IMG/VR virus record: IMGVR_UViG_3300032020_000027
Span: 1 to 39,277 of that record
Length of the DNA: 39,277 nt
Direction: 5' to 3' (one strand)
DNA from: a virus
Shown: piece by piece, positions 1 through 6,073 of the stretch
Layout: each line of letters starts with the position of its first letter
How positions within the stretch are numbered: position 1 is the stretch's first letter
Program-made: the position numbers and the translations under genes
The notes under the pieces: generated by a model
The model's input: the letters and a program-made list of their open reading frames with translations, nothing else
What the model was told of the DNA's origin: nothing
Databases searched by the model: none

Positions 1-2
1 CC

Positions 3-179
3 AACAAGCCATTAGACGGAATAAAAATAAAACAAGGGTATATTGTGAGTGCTTGGAATAAGGGTTTTTGGATAACGGATAATTTTAAAGATTACCAAAG
101 TGATAAAAGAACAGAAGTAAAACCAGTATTTTTCAAAGATTGGAATGAAGCAAAAGAATTTGAAATTTACCCCTCTTAA
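3..179 (+). CDS. 3' end of a hypothetical protein, cut by the window edge
   Basis: The frame is open from base 3 to TAA at 177-179, giving 58 residues with no certain start inside the window. It is rich in Lys, Trp and Phe and ends in FEIYPS. It resembles a small soluble phage protein but I do not recognise a family. The next reading frame contains an ATG at 145 that would overlap it, so the next gene probably starts later, at 211. Joining the window's last bases to its first gives no start codon for this frame, so it does not support a circular join. Confidence 0.5.
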   Translation, partial: NKPLDGIKIKQGYIVSAWNKGFWITDNFKDYQSDKRTEVKPVFFKDWNEAKEFEIYPS

Positions 180-210
180 TCAGCCAAAGAATATAATTAA
201 CAAAAAAGAG

Positions 211-519
211 ATGAATAAAGAAATTTGTAAAATCTGCAAAGGTAAAAAATATACTTATTCAATGTTTAGAGATAAAAAATCAGAACTTCCAATGGGTATA
301 TCTGCTTGGAAGGTTCACGGAAAGAAATACAAATATTGGGATTATTTTTTACAAGAAAATCAAAAGGAAATTTATAAACAAGCAAGAAAAGAATTATTGG
401 AAGAAGTAGAACAAATCTGTATGGATACTTTCAGCGGTGCGACTCTAAAAGAACATAAAGAGTTAGATATTTTCTATAAAAAATTAGAGAAATTATTAAA
501 AGCTGAAAAAGAATTATGA
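211..519 (+). CDS. Small CxxC hypothetical protein
   Basis: The protein has 102 residues from the ATG at 211; an in-frame ATG at 145 would add 22 residues but overlap the preceding frame. The N-terminus MNKEICKICKGKK carries one CxxC pair, half of a possible zinc knuckle. The rest is charged and helical (QEIYKQARKELLEEVEQI). The leader ccaaagaata...agagATG resembles the one before 2867, whose protein also begins MNK and soon shows CxxCK. It overlaps the next gene by ATGA at 516-519, suggesting translational coupling. No family is recognised. Confidence 0.55.
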   Translation: MNKEICKICKGKKYTYSMFRDKKSELPMGISAWKVHGKKYKYWDYFLQENQKEIYKQARKELLEEVEQICMDTFSGATLKEHKELDIFYKKLEKLLKAEKEL

Positions 520-908
520 AAATAAGAGAAACCAAAGAATACATTTTAGATTTAGAAGAAATCAGGCTCATAAATAGTTGCCTTGATTATATTCTCCATA
601 GAAAAATAATTCATCAAAAACCAAAGAATATAAGTTTAGATGCCGTTAATAAATTAAGAGATCAATTAAAAAAAACTAAAAACAGGAGTAAAAAGATTAT
701 GAAAATACTTTGTAAAATAGGATTACACGACAAACAATTCTGCTCTGCTCCGTATGTTTTAGAGGGAATAATTGGAGAGATAAGAACTTGGGTTTGCAAG
801 AAGTGCGGGTACAAACATACAAAAGGAGTTTTTGTAAGAGATGGAGAAAATTGCACACAAAAGAAAAAAGATTGGGCAGAAGTAGAAGATATGAAAAATT
901 GGAAATAG
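516..908 (+). CDS. Hypothetical protein with C-terminal zinc-ribbon-like part
   Basis: The 130 residues fall into two parts. Residues 1-60 are helical and basic (LEEIRLINSCLDYILHRK). From about residue 62, MKILCKIGLHDKQFC begins a second part with Cys spacing of a small zinc ribbon (C-x8-9-C ... VCKKCGYKHTKG). The internal ATG at about 699 could start the second part alone, so this may be a fusion or two nested products. It is coupled by ATGA to the upstream gene and is followed at once by a folded intergenic element (914-1027). Confidence 0.6.
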   Translation: MKIRETKEYILDLEEIRLINSCLDYILHRKIIHQKPKNISLDAVNKLRDQLKKTKNRSKKIMKILCKIGLHDKQFCSAPYVLEGIIGEIRTWVCKKCGYKHTKGVFVRDGENCTQKKKDWAEVEDMKNWK

Positions 909-913
909 CCCGA

Positions 914-1027
914 CTCAGCAAGGTGGGTTTCTGGGGGAAACCGATGTAGCATAGGTGATGGCATTGTGCCTGATATACGATGAGGGCTACCGACTTCGTA
1001 ATTCCCCAAAAGCCCACTCTCTCTGAG
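914..1027 (+). ncRNA. Structured RNA element A (family shared with 5081-5169)
   Basis: The segment closes with CTCAG (914-918) against CTGAG (1023-1027), then GTGGGT (923-928) against GCCCAC (1012-1017), then TTCT/AAAA with one mismatch and GGGG (933-936) against CCCC (1004-1007). Inside, GTAGC (946-950) pairs with GCTAC (986-990), and GGCA/TGCC (960-970) makes a small hairpin. Reading frames stop inside it and no gene crosses it. The inner stem GGGTTTCTGG...CCAAAAGCCC recurs at 5081-5169. It lies between two genes and just upstream of 1055, so it may be a leader element or a separate small RNA. I do not recognise a known family. Confidence 0.6.
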
Positions 1028-1054
1028 GAATAAGTAATTAAACAATAAAAAACT

Positions 1055-1219
1055 ATGAAAACATTGAGGCAAAAAATTATTAAAGAAATGGTTATTGGTG
1101 ATAATCCTAAACAAAAACTTTTTAAAGAAATATGGCAAGAACTAAAATGGCATTATAAAAACTTTGGAGAATTTGAAAAAGCATTTGAGAAAGCATATAA
1201 AAAAATAACTAAATCTTAA
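1055..1219 (+). CDS. Small helical hypothetical protein
   Basis: The frame runs from ATG (leader aaaaactATG) to TAA and encodes 54 residues, basic and Trp/Phe-rich, with two predicted amphipathic helices (KIIKEMVIGD and EFEKAFEKAYKKI). There is no Shine-Dalgarno site, which matches most genes here. It sits directly downstream of structured element A and four bases before the next gene at 1223. The family is unknown; the call rests on spacing, composition and start context. Confidence 0.5.
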   Translation: MKTLRQKIIKEMVIGDNPKQKLFKEIWQELKWHYKNFGEFEKAFEKAYKKITKS

Positions 1220-1222
1220 CCT

Positions 1223-1540
1223 ATGCAAGAATACATCAACAAAGAGTGCGAGAAACTAAAAAGAAAATTATCAGATAGATTGTTTATGCCCCAAAAAATG
1301 GCAAATGGCGAATTAAAGGTAATAGAGTATCAAGATATTTTAGATGACTTCCGCACCTCCCTCACCAACCTCGTCAAATATCAGGCGGAGGAGATAGAGA
1401 AAAGGATTGAAACACAAAAGAAAATTACTAATAGGTTCGTTGCGAAAGATATTGAAACCGCAGAAATAATGGATACTTATTACAGGAATGGACTAAACAA
1501 AGCCCTTTCCGAAGTCAGAGGAATAATAAAATTAACATAA
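1223..1540 (+). CDS. Hypothetical helical protein
   Basis: The protein has 105 residues, is charged and probably all-helical (QAEEIEKRIETQKKIT, IETAEIMDTYYRN). It has no Cys cluster, signal peptide or membrane segment. It starts three bases after the preceding stop, so it is probably co-transcribed with 1055-1219. A short run around 1350-1390 (cgcacctccctcaccaacc) is richer in C than its surroundings. I recognise no family. Confidence 0.6.
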   Translation: MQEYINKECEKLKRKLSDRLFMPQKMANGELKVIEYQDILDDFRTSLTNLVKYQAEEIEKRIETQKKITNRFVAKDIETAEIMDTYYRNGLNKALSEVRGIIKLT

Positions 1541-1545
1541 AAAAT

Positions 1546-1737
1546 ATGATAACAGGCAAAGCAACAAAAAAACCAAAATATAAAGTATTTTGCCCTAAAT
1601 GTGGCGAAGAACATATAAAAACAGAGTTTTATATCAATGAACTTATTTATAATGATTTTGGAAGAATAAAAAGAACTTGTATAAATTGTGGATATTTTTG
1701 GTATGAAAAAAGTTTAGATGATAATAGAAAAGAATGA
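1546..1737 (+). CDS. Zinc-ribbon microprotein
   Basis: This 63-residue protein has two clear CxxC knuckles, FCPKCGEEH at about residues 15-23 and RTCINCGYFW near 44-53. The spacing is typical of a zinc ribbon, a small metal-stabilised fold found in many phage microproteins that bind nucleic acid or host proteins. Its TGA overlaps the ATG of the MT-A70 methyltransferase (ATGA at 1734-1737), so the two are likely translated together. A link to the methyltransferase is inferred from position only. Confidence 0.65.
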   Translation: MITGKATKKPKYKVFCPKCGEEHIKTEFYINELIYNDFGRIKRTCINCGYFWYEKSLDDNRKE

Positions 1738-2333
1738 AATATAAAATAAAAAAATATCAGATTATATTGGCAGACCCACCTTGGAGTTATTATAATGATA
1801 GTAATGCTAAACCAAATTGCACTACTATCAAGGGAATGAGACGACCACCATATTTAGTAATGAGTTCAAAAAAGATAATGGAAATGGGATTTTCTATTAA
1901 AAAGATAACAGATGAAAATTGTATTTTATTTATTTGGACTACCGATTATCATTTGGAAAAATGTCTTGAAGTAATTAAATGGTGGGGATTTGACTATAAA
2001 ACAATAGGATTTGCTTGGGCAAAAAAAGACAAGAAAGGAAAACAAGTTTGTTTTATGGGGGCTTACACAATGAAAAGTGGAATAGAACTTTGCCTATTGG
2101 CAACAAAGGGAAAAGATTCCCATAAGTTAGTTAAGAAACACAATGTAAGAAGTTTGATTGAAGGTGAAAGAACAAAACATTCCGAAAAACCTGCAATAGT
2201 AAGAGATAGAATTGTAGAACTATTTGGCGACCTGCCCCGCATAGAACTCTTTGCTCGCCAAAAAACAGATGGCTGGGATGTATGGGGAAATGAAGTTGAA
2301 AGTGATATTAACTTACTCCCCCCTAAAAGATAA
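1734..2333 (+). CDS. MT-A70-family N6-adenine DNA methyltransferase
   Basis: The protein has 199 residues with the family hallmark DPPW in IILADPPWSYYND near residues 11-23, followed by ILFIWTTDYHLEKC and WAKKDKKGKQVCFMG. The C-terminal EKPAIVRDRIVELFGD, then RIELFARQKTDGWDVWGNE, is the standard ending of the MT-A70 fold. This family moves a methyl group from S-adenosylmethionine to the N6 of adenine. In phages it is thought to protect DNA from host restriction. The length is usual for phage members. The start at 1734 overlaps the upstream TGA. A second adenine methyltransferase follows six bases downstream. Confidence 0.92.
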   Translation: MKYKIKKYQIILADPPWSYYNDSNAKPNCTTIKGMRRPPYLVMSSKKIMEMGFSIKKITDENCILFIWTTDYHLEKCLEVIKWWGFDYKTIGFAWAKKDKKGKQVCFMGAYTMKSGIELCLLATKGKDSHKLVKKHNVRSLIEGERTKHSEKPAIVRDRIVELFGDLPRIELFARQKTDGWDVWGNEVESDINLLPPKR

Positions 2334-2339
2334 AAGAAG

Positions 2340-2837
2340 ATGAAAAAAAGAACAAAAGATTTCTATTATACAAATGAAAAAATGGTTAAGGATTTAATTT
2401 CTCTAATCCCCGCAAAACGAGAAGATACTTTTTTAGATGCAGGTTCTGGTAAGAATAAGGTTTGGTTTAATAATCTTAATGTTGCCCAAAAGTTTGAATG
2501 TGAAATTGAAGATAGTTGTGATTTTTATAAATGGGACAAAAAAGTTGATTGGGTAGTAGGGAATCCACCGTTTAGAGATAAAAAAGAAGGAACAAATCAA
2601 ATACCTTTATGGGTAGAAAAAGCATCGGAAATAGCGAATAAGGGAATGGCATTTTTGGTTAATCATAAAATTATAAACTTTTTAACAACTTCACGATTGG
2701 AAAAATTAAAACAAAAAGGATTTGAAATAACAAAATGGCATATAGTATCAGATAAAAGATGGTATGGAAGATATTATTTCATTATTTTTGAAAAAGGTAA
2801 AAAAGGTATAATAGGTTGGGAAATAAAAAGTTATTAA
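2340..2837 (+). CDS. Phage N6-adenine methyltransferase (NPPF type)
   Basis: The 165 residues contain a SAM-binding motif I (TFLDAGSGKNKVWF, about residues 30-43) and motif IV NPPF (WVVGNPPFRDK, about 71-81), the catalytic motif of gamma-class adenine methyltransferases. The target-recognition region is very short, as in compact phage enzymes. It follows the MT-A70 gene directly, so two adenine methylases of different families are probably expressed together, with different target sites or one replacing the other. A specificity cannot be read from sequence. Confidence 0.82.
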   Translation: MKKRTKDFYYTNEKMVKDLISLIPAKREDTFLDAGSGKNKVWFNNLNVAQKFECEIEDSCDFYKWDKKVDWVVGNPPFRDKKEGTNQIPLWVEKASEIANKGMAFLVNHKIINFLTTSRLEKLKQKGFEITKWHIVSDKRWYGRYYFIIFEKGKKGIIGWEIKSY

Positions 2838-2866
2838 ATTTTACTAACCAAAGAATAAATAAGAGT

Positions 2867-3142
2867 ATGAATAAAAATAAACCAGATTGTTATAAATGTA
2901 AATATCGTGGAGAAGTTGCAGGTTCTGCTCACATTTGTTGTAAACACCCGAAATGTAGTGGAGCAGGCAACGGTTTAATAGGTCTTTTAGTAGCTTTATC
3001 TGGCGGACACGCCCCACAATTAAAAACAGAATTGAAGGTTAAAGGCAATGAACAGGGAATAAGAAGTGGTTGGTTTTGTCATCCATTAAACTTTGACCCA
3101 GTATGGTTAGAAGAATGTGATGGCTTTTTAGAAGATAAATAA
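2867..3142 (+). CDS. Conserved cysteine-cluster phage protein
   Basis: The ATG at 2867 gives 91 residues; the frame is open further upstream from 2816 but only with TTG and across the methyltransferase stop. Cys and His residues are grouped as CYKCKYRG ... HICCKHPKC, and the end reads SGWFCHPLNFDPVWLEECDGF. I have seen this combination in small conserved phage proteins of unknown role that presumably bind zinc. The leader ccaaagaataaataagagtATG echoes the one upstream of 211. Confidence 0.65.
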   Translation: MNKNKPDCYKCKYRGEVAGSAHICCKHPKCSGAGNGLIGLLVALSGGHAPQLKTELKVKGNEQGIRSGWFCHPLNFDPVWLEECDGFLEDK

Positions 3143-3186
3143 TAGTCGCCACCTTAAAATAATAGCTGGGAGGCTTGCAAAAATTA

Positions 3187-3195
3187 TGGTATTAT
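3187..3195 (+). promoter_or_regulatory. Putative extended -10 promoter for the HNH gene at 3204
   Basis: TG-G-TATTAT (TG at 3187-3188, hexamer 3190-3195) matches an extended -10 element. No convincing -35 lies 16-18 bases upstream; TTGCAA at 3175 is too close. Initiation about seven bases downstream would place the transcript start at or next to the ATG at 3204, making the mRNA leaderless or nearly so, as at 6544. Confidence 0.4.
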
Positions 3196-3203
3196 AGAAG
3201 TAT

Positions 3204-3677
3204 ATGGAAAAATTATATTCTTGTTTCTTCTGTAAAACTAAAAAGCCAAAGGTAGAATTTCATAAATGTAATGGGAGAGATACTGGAATACAGTCGTTTT
3301 GTAAAAAATGTTCTAAAACAATTGTAAAAAATAGATATCCTGTAAAGAGAGAATACAACAAAAGATGGCGTAGGTCAGAGGCTGGTATAAAGTGGTATTT
3401 AGCAAATAAGGACAAAATGAATAAAAGACACGCAGAATATAGGAAACATTTATCTCCCGAAGCAAAAAAACGCCAAAGGTCAAGAGAAATTCTAAAAGAT
3501 GTAGTTAGGAGTGGCAGAATAAAAAGACAACCCTGTACGATTTGCGGAGAAATAAAATCGCAATCTCATCACGAGGATTATTCTAAACCATTTGAGGTTA
3601 TATGGCTATGCCACAAACATCATTTAGAAAAACATTTTCCGCCCACTAAAGAAGCCGAGCTTATCAGCAATAAATAA
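3204..3677 (+). CDS. HNH endonuclease, probably a free-standing homing type
   Basis: The 157 residues begin with a zinc knuckle (CFFCKTKKPKVEFHKC ... FCKKCSKTI). A basic linker follows (KREYNKRWRRSEAG ... KKRQRSREIL). The C-terminal HNH core is CTICGEIKSQSHHEDY, then WLCHKHHLEKH. The paired His after SQS and the Asn-free WLCHKHH end match common phage HNH proteins that nick or cut DNA with one metal ion. It sits between unrelated small genes with its own promoter-like site and a folded element just after its stop, as expected of an inserted selfish gene. Confidence 0.85.
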   Translation: MEKLYSCFFCKTKKPKVEFHKCNGRDTGIQSFCKKCSKTIVKNRYPVKREYNKRWRRSEAGIKWYLANKDKMNKRHAEYRKHLSPEAKKRQRSREILKDVVRSGRIKRQPCTICGEIKSQSHHEDYSKPFEVIWLCHKHHLEKHFPPTKEAELISNK

Positions 3678-3683
3678 ATAATG

Positions 3684-3740
3684 GCTGGTGCTGTATCCCC
3701 AGCTAAGTATTCACTCCAGCATTCTGGAGACGAAGCCAGC
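3684..3740 (+). ncRNA. Compact three-way-junction structure C
   Basis: GCTGG(T) at 3684-3689 pairs with (G)CCAGC at 3735-3740. Inside are GCTG/CAGC (3690-3693 with 3700-3703) and a perfect six-pair hairpin CTCCAG-catt-CTGGAG (3714-3729). It starts seven bases after the HNH stop and ends 17 bases before the next ATG. There is no T-run, so it is not a standard terminator. I checked it against hammerhead, twister and tRNA shapes and found no match to their conserved cores. Confidence 0.5.
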
Positions 3741-3757
3741 AATAATTAAATAAAACT

Positions 3758-3964
3758 ATGATAGAAATAGAAAAAGCAGTAGAATATCTTAAAAATGTTT
3801 CAATTAAAGAGCCAATAGATATAAGAACGGAAGGAGTTGAGTTTGGGAAAATTACTTTAAGTTATAGGGAAAAAACAGATTATATGTGGGGGGACAGAAT
3901 AATTAAAGAGTTTATTTTTGAAAATGGAAATGTTATAAAAATGTGTAATATCCTTAATCACTAA
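3758..3964 (+). CDS. Small hypothetical protein
   Basis: The protein has 68 residues with mixed alpha/beta character (IEIEKAVEYLKNVSIKE, then ITLSYREKTDYMWGDR). It has no Cys cluster or membrane segment. The start context taaaactATG matches the A-rich pattern used throughout the window. Another small gene begins four bases after its stop. The family is unknown. Confidence 0.5.
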   Translation: MIEIEKAVEYLKNVSIKEPIDIRTEGVEFGKITLSYREKTDYMWGDRIIKEFIFENGNVIKMCNILNH

Positions 3965-3968
3965 AACT

Positions 3969-4070
3969 ATGCCAAAGACAAAAAAACAAAACAGAATAAG
4001 ACAGGCAAATAACCCTCCCAAAAATCCAGAGGCAAAAGCCAATTTTGAAAAATATAATAAAAAGAAATAA
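3969..4070 (+). CDS. Basic microprotein, paralogue 1 of a pair (other copy at 5493)
   Basis: The product has 33 residues and starts MPKTKKQNRIRQ, then NNPPKNPEAKANFEKYNKKK. A diverged copy, MPKTKRKDRTRQ then PNPPKDAEAKVNFERCNKKKK, lies at 5493-5597, and the upstream bases aaaactatgccaaagacaaa are also shared. Conservation of a reading frame in two copies argues that it is expressed. Both are strongly positive and probably disordered, so nucleic-acid or ribosome binding is conceivable. The TAA overlaps the next ATG. Confidence 0.6.
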   Translation: MPKTKKQNRIRQANNPPKNPEAKANFEKYNKKK

Positions 4071-4282
4071 TGGAAAAGTTAGGACAAAAGATTATAGAGA
4101 TTAAGGTTATAATGGGTGATTTTCAAGAGATTATACCCATAATTAGGGTAATAGAAAATAATAGCAGGGAGGAAATAATAAACTTGTTAGAAGAGAAAAT
4201 TAAAGATTTGCGTAATGAATACGAAGCAACAATGGATTTAATAAAATTAAAACAAAAAAACAATGAAAACGCTAAGAAGTAA
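4070..4282 (+). CDS. Small coiled-coil hypothetical protein
   Basis: The 70 residues are largely heptad-like (REEIINLLEEKIKDLRNEYEATMDLIKLKQK), consistent with a short coiled coil. It starts on the A of the preceding TAA and ends inside the next gene, which overlaps by 20 bases. The tight chain 3969-4406 looks like one translational unit. The function is unknown. Confidence 0.5.
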   Translation: MEKLGQKIIEIKVIMGDFQEIIPIIRVIENNSREEIINLLEEKIKDLRNEYEATMDLIKLKQKNNENAKK

Positions 4283-4406
4283 AATCAAGTATTTAATTGA
4301 GGACGATTTAGAAGGATTTGAAGAAATTCAAAAAGCAGATAAAGACAACTTGCTTGAAGAAATAATGCAGGAAATTCAACAGCATTTTTTAGAAGCAAGT
4401 AAATAA
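4263..4406 (+). CDS. Small acidic helical protein
   Basis: The ATG at 4263 gives 47 residues (MKTLRSKIKYLIEDD, then KDNLLEEIMQEIQQHFLEASK), acidic and probably two helices. It overlaps the previous gene by 20 bases. MKTLR is also the start of the protein at 1055, although the rest is not obviously related. A folded element follows within ten bases. Confidence 0.45.
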   Translation: MKTLRSKIKYLIEDDLEGFEEIQKADKDNLLEEIMQEIQQHFLEASK

Positions 4407-4412
4407 TTTTGA

Positions 4413-4487
4413 CCCGACCAGAGCGGTTCAGTGTGTATGACGGGCGTTTACCTCGTTGAAGGGCAGGACAACTAACTAAAACCTGCC
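4413..4487 (+). ncRNA. Folded intergenic element D
   Basis: GGCAGG (4462-4467) pairs perfectly with CCTGCC (4482-4487), and CCCG (4413-4416) can pair with CGGG (4441-4444). GTTG before the first arm can also reach CAAC in the loop, which would make a pseudoknot. It is richer in G+C than its surroundings and contains no gene. It is weaker than elements A, B, E and F, so this is a tentative structured RNA or leader for 4509-4759. Confidence 0.35.
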
Positions 4488-4508
4488 ACAATTATTAACT
4501 TAAATAAT

Positions 4509-4550
4509 ATGCCCACAAACTCAATATCAAAAGAAGAAATAAATATATGA
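4509..4550 (+). pseudogene. Truncated copy of the gene start found at 39093
   Basis: The first 33 bases, atgcccacaaactcaatatc and on to gaagaaata, are identical to the start of the gene at 39093-39263. Here the frame reads MPTNSISKEEINI and stops after 13 residues, its TGA overlapping the next ATG (4547-4550). It may be a remnant kept as a translation-coupling leader for the zinc-ribbon gene, or a recombined gene start. Confidence 0.55.
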
Positions 4551-4759
4551 ATAAAAAATGCGACAAATGCGGAGGAGAGATGACTCCTTTAATGAGTGAT
4601 ATAAATTCAACCAGGGAAGAAACCTTTTACTGGTGGAAGTGTTATAAATGTTTAACAGAAACAGACCATTTACGCAATTGCCAAAATAACGATTGTGAAA
4701 AAATGGCTATTAAAAGAGGTTATTATTGCCGTTTTCATTGTGATAATTTACCCTTTTAA
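4547..4759 (+). CDS. Cysteine-rich zinc-binding microprotein
   Basis: The protein has 70 residues with four Cys/His groups: KKCDKCGGEM, WKCYKCLTE, HLRNCQNNDCEK and YYCRFHCDN. Two zinc sites are likely. The first two pairs make a classical ribbon. The last part resembles short C-x4-C ... CxxHC phage knuckles. It begins MNK and is translationally coupled to the remnant leader at 4509. The role is unknown. Confidence 0.65.
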   Translation: MNKKCDKCGGEMTPLMSDINSTREETFYWWKCYKCLTETDHLRNCQNNDCEKMAIKRGYYCRFHCDNLPF

Positions 4760-4762
4760 ATA

Positions 4763-4811
4763 ACCCCCTCCCCCAAGGAGAAGGAAAAAAAAAGTAAATA
4801 AAATAAATAAT
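4763..4811 (+). repeat. Dispersed repeat, similar to 39232-39277
   Basis: The run ccccctccccc, then a purine stretch, then taaataaaataaat appears in the same order at the window end (39232-39277). With the shared 33-base gene start (4509 and 39093), both edges of the 4547-4759 gene resemble the edges of the gene at 39093. This suggests replacement of a gene body between shared flanks. Confidence 0.5.
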
Positions 4812-5063
4812 ATGAATAAAAAAAAAGAATTTAAAAATGGGGAAGAGTGGGAGAAAGAGTTTGATGAGAAAAATATAGTAGGGAATACTCCAACTTATCA
4901 AAAGATAATTATTAAAGGTTTCATCTCCCGACAAATAGAAAAGGCAAGAAAAGCAAAAGAAAGTGCAAATTTATCTGCATATTTTCTGGCAAGAGACGAT
5001 GAAAGAAAAGCTAATTTTGCTTATAAGATAGCAAATGCGTGGATTAAATTGATGAGAAAATAA
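4812..5063 (+). CDS. Small hypothetical protein
   Basis: The protein has 83 residues, is highly charged at its N-terminus (NKKKEFKNGEEWEKEFDEK) and helical afterwards (RQIEKARKAKESANLSAYFLA, broken by RDDER). The leader aataatATG has no Shine-Dalgarno site. Structured element B follows directly. No family is recognised. Confidence 0.5.
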   Translation: MNKKKEFKNGEEWEKEFDEKNIVGNTPTYQKIIIKGFISRQIEKARKAKESANLSAYFLARDDERKANFAYKIANAWIKLMRK

Positions 5064-5080
5064 CCATAGGTAGGGAGAGC

Positions 5081-5169
5081 GGGTTTCTGGGGCGGTGGGG
5101 AGGAAAGAAGTGTGTGACATAGCCTAATACGCACATAATAAGGCATCCCTTCCCGCCCACCAAAAGCCC
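5081..5169 (+). ncRNA. Structured RNA element B (same family as 914-1027)
   Basis: GGGTTTCTGG (5081-5090) pairs with CCAAAAGCCC (5160-5169) with the same single C-A mismatch as element A. Next to it a G-rich arm (5091-5103) faces a C-rich arm (about 5147-5158). At the tip GTGTGT pairs with ACGCAC. The bases after the 3' arm, ccat then cttcaaggaaaa, resemble those after element A. The middle of the element differs from A while the terminal stem is kept, the pattern expected for a conserved RNA. It lies 31 bases upstream of the next gene. Confidence 0.6.
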
Positions 5170-5200
5170 ATCTTCAAGGAAAATTATTAAAATAAAAGAT

Positions 5201-5476
5201 ATGAAAGAAAATAATTTTAATGAGCGGAAAAAACAATCAAAAGATTTAATTAAAAAATTGTTTGATAGAAAAAATATTCCAATTTTTATTATTTCTGCTT
5301 GTTATATAGATGGAATAGAAAATTGGGGAATTTCTGGTTTTAATGATTTATTTGAAAAAGAAAGAAAAAAAGACATTCTAAAGTTGGTAAGAAATTGGGC
5401 AGAACAAGAAATGCCACAAGAAATGCCAAAAGATATTTCTTTATATAAAGAAACAGATACAACTCTAACAAACTAA
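5201..5476 (+). CDS. Hypothetical protein
   Basis: The 91 residues have a charged N-terminal helix (ERKKQSKDLIKKLFDRKN), a hydrophobic core stretch (IPIFIISACYIDGIENWGIS) and an acidic tail with PQEMPKD. The hydrophobic stretch is too short and broken for a sure membrane helix. It lies downstream of element B, which could control it. The family is unknown. Confidence 0.5.
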   Translation: MKENNFNERKKQSKDLIKKLFDRKNIPIFIISACYIDGIENWGISGFNDLFEKERKKDILKLVRNWAEQEMPQEMPKDISLYKETDTTLTN

Positions 5477-5492
5477 TAAACTAATGAAAACT

Positions 5493-5597
5493 ATGCCAAA
5501 GACAAAACGAAAAGACCGAACAAGACAAGCCCCAAATCCTCCTAAAGATGCGGAAGCGAAAGTTAATTTTGAAAGATGTAATAAAAAGAAAAAATAA
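5493..5597 (+). CDS. Basic microprotein, paralogue 2 (other copy at 3969)
   Basis: The product has 34 residues (MPKTKRKDRTRQ, then PNPPKDAEAKVNFERCNKKKK). The start is set by analogy with the copy at 3969; an in-frame ATG nine bases upstream would add three residues. Substitutions are mostly conservative at protein level (K/R, N/D, Y/C), suggesting coding constraint. It lies upstream of an HNH gene. Confidence 0.6.
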   Translation: MPKTKRKDRTRQAPNPPKDAEAKVNFERCNKKKK

Positions 5598-5612
5598 AGG
5601 GGAGATTAAAAG

Positions 5613-5969
5613 ATGAAAAGTAAAAAATCCAAACTTCAAAGCGAGGCTGATAGACTATGGTTTATCGTTCTATTTGCCCCTATATGCGAAGTTTGCAGCG
5701 GAAAAGCAACACAAGTACACCATTTCTTCCCAAAAGGCAATTATGGACACTTAAGATATAACTTAAAAAATGGAATTCCTATATGTAAGTTGTGTCATTT
5801 CAAACATCACACGAAGTTTAGTCCAGAAATACATCAAGCAATTATTAAGAAACGTGGCCAGGATTGGTACGACGATTTAGAGGCAGAAGCAAGAAAAAGA
5901 TTATCAAGTTTCAAGACAATAGGATATTATGAAGATATTATTAGTAAATTAAAAGAATTAGAGCCTTGA
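5613..5969 (+). CDS. HNH/NinG-like nuclease
   Basis: The 118 residues contain CEVCSGKATQVHHFFPKGNY (about 27-46), YNLKNGIPICKLCHFKHH (about 52-69) and a helical end. The two CxxC pairs hold the fold. HH in VHHFF supplies the general base, and CHFKHH is the metal-binding end. This layout is common in phage HNH proteins near recombination genes and overlaps with the NinG type. It may process recombination intermediates or act as a homing nuclease. The start at 5613 follows gggagattaaaag, one of the few Shine-Dalgarno-like leaders here. Confidence 0.8.
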   Translation: MKSKKSKLQSEADRLWFIVLFAPICEVCSGKATQVHHFFPKGNYGHLRYNLKNGIPICKLCHFKHHTKFSPEIHQAIIKKRGQDWYDDLEAEARKRLSSFKTIGYYEDIISKLKELEP

Positions 5970-5980
5970 TATAAAAAAAG

Positions 5981-5989
5981 TGTTATAAT
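5981..5989 (+). promoter_or_regulatory. Putative extended -10 promoter
   Basis: TG-T-TATAAT (TG 5981-5982, hexamer 5984-5989) is a perfect -10 with an extended TG. TTGATA upstream is only 12 bases away, too close to be a standard -35. Transcription would begin near 5996 and serve the small ORF at 6007 and the gene at 6074, ending at the terminator at 6476-6495. Confidence 0.5.
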
Positions 5990-6006
5990 ATATTTGGATA
6001 TTCAAT

Positions 6007-6072
6007 TTGGTTTTATTATTAACAGGTTTTATTCTCGGTTTAATCTGGGGAATAGGACTAAAAATTAAATAA
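6007..6072 (+). CDS. Possible 21-residue membrane peptide
   Basis: From TTG at 6007 the frame reads VLLLTGFILGLIWGIGLKIK and ends at TAA one base before the next ATG. It is a single hydrophobic helix with a basic end, like a small membrane peptide. The TTG start and short length make it uncertain. The position immediately after a promoter and before 6074 supports translation. Confidence 0.3.
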   Translation: MVLLLTGFILGLIWGIGLKIK

Positions 6073-6073
6073 T

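Noticed and set aside
662-1138. Minus-strand ORF of 158 codons
   Set aside because: It is antisense to the zinc-ribbon gene, element A and the gene at 1055, is Phe/Ser-rich, and has no start context. Typical shadow of A-rich coding DNA.
3175-3195. TTGCAA/TATTAT as a standard promoter
   Set aside because: Spacer is only 9 bases; only the extended -10 reading is retained.
3143-3757. Group I intron carrying the HNH gene
   Set aside because: No interrupted exon is seen on either side, and the conserved group I core is not recognisable in the short flanking structures.
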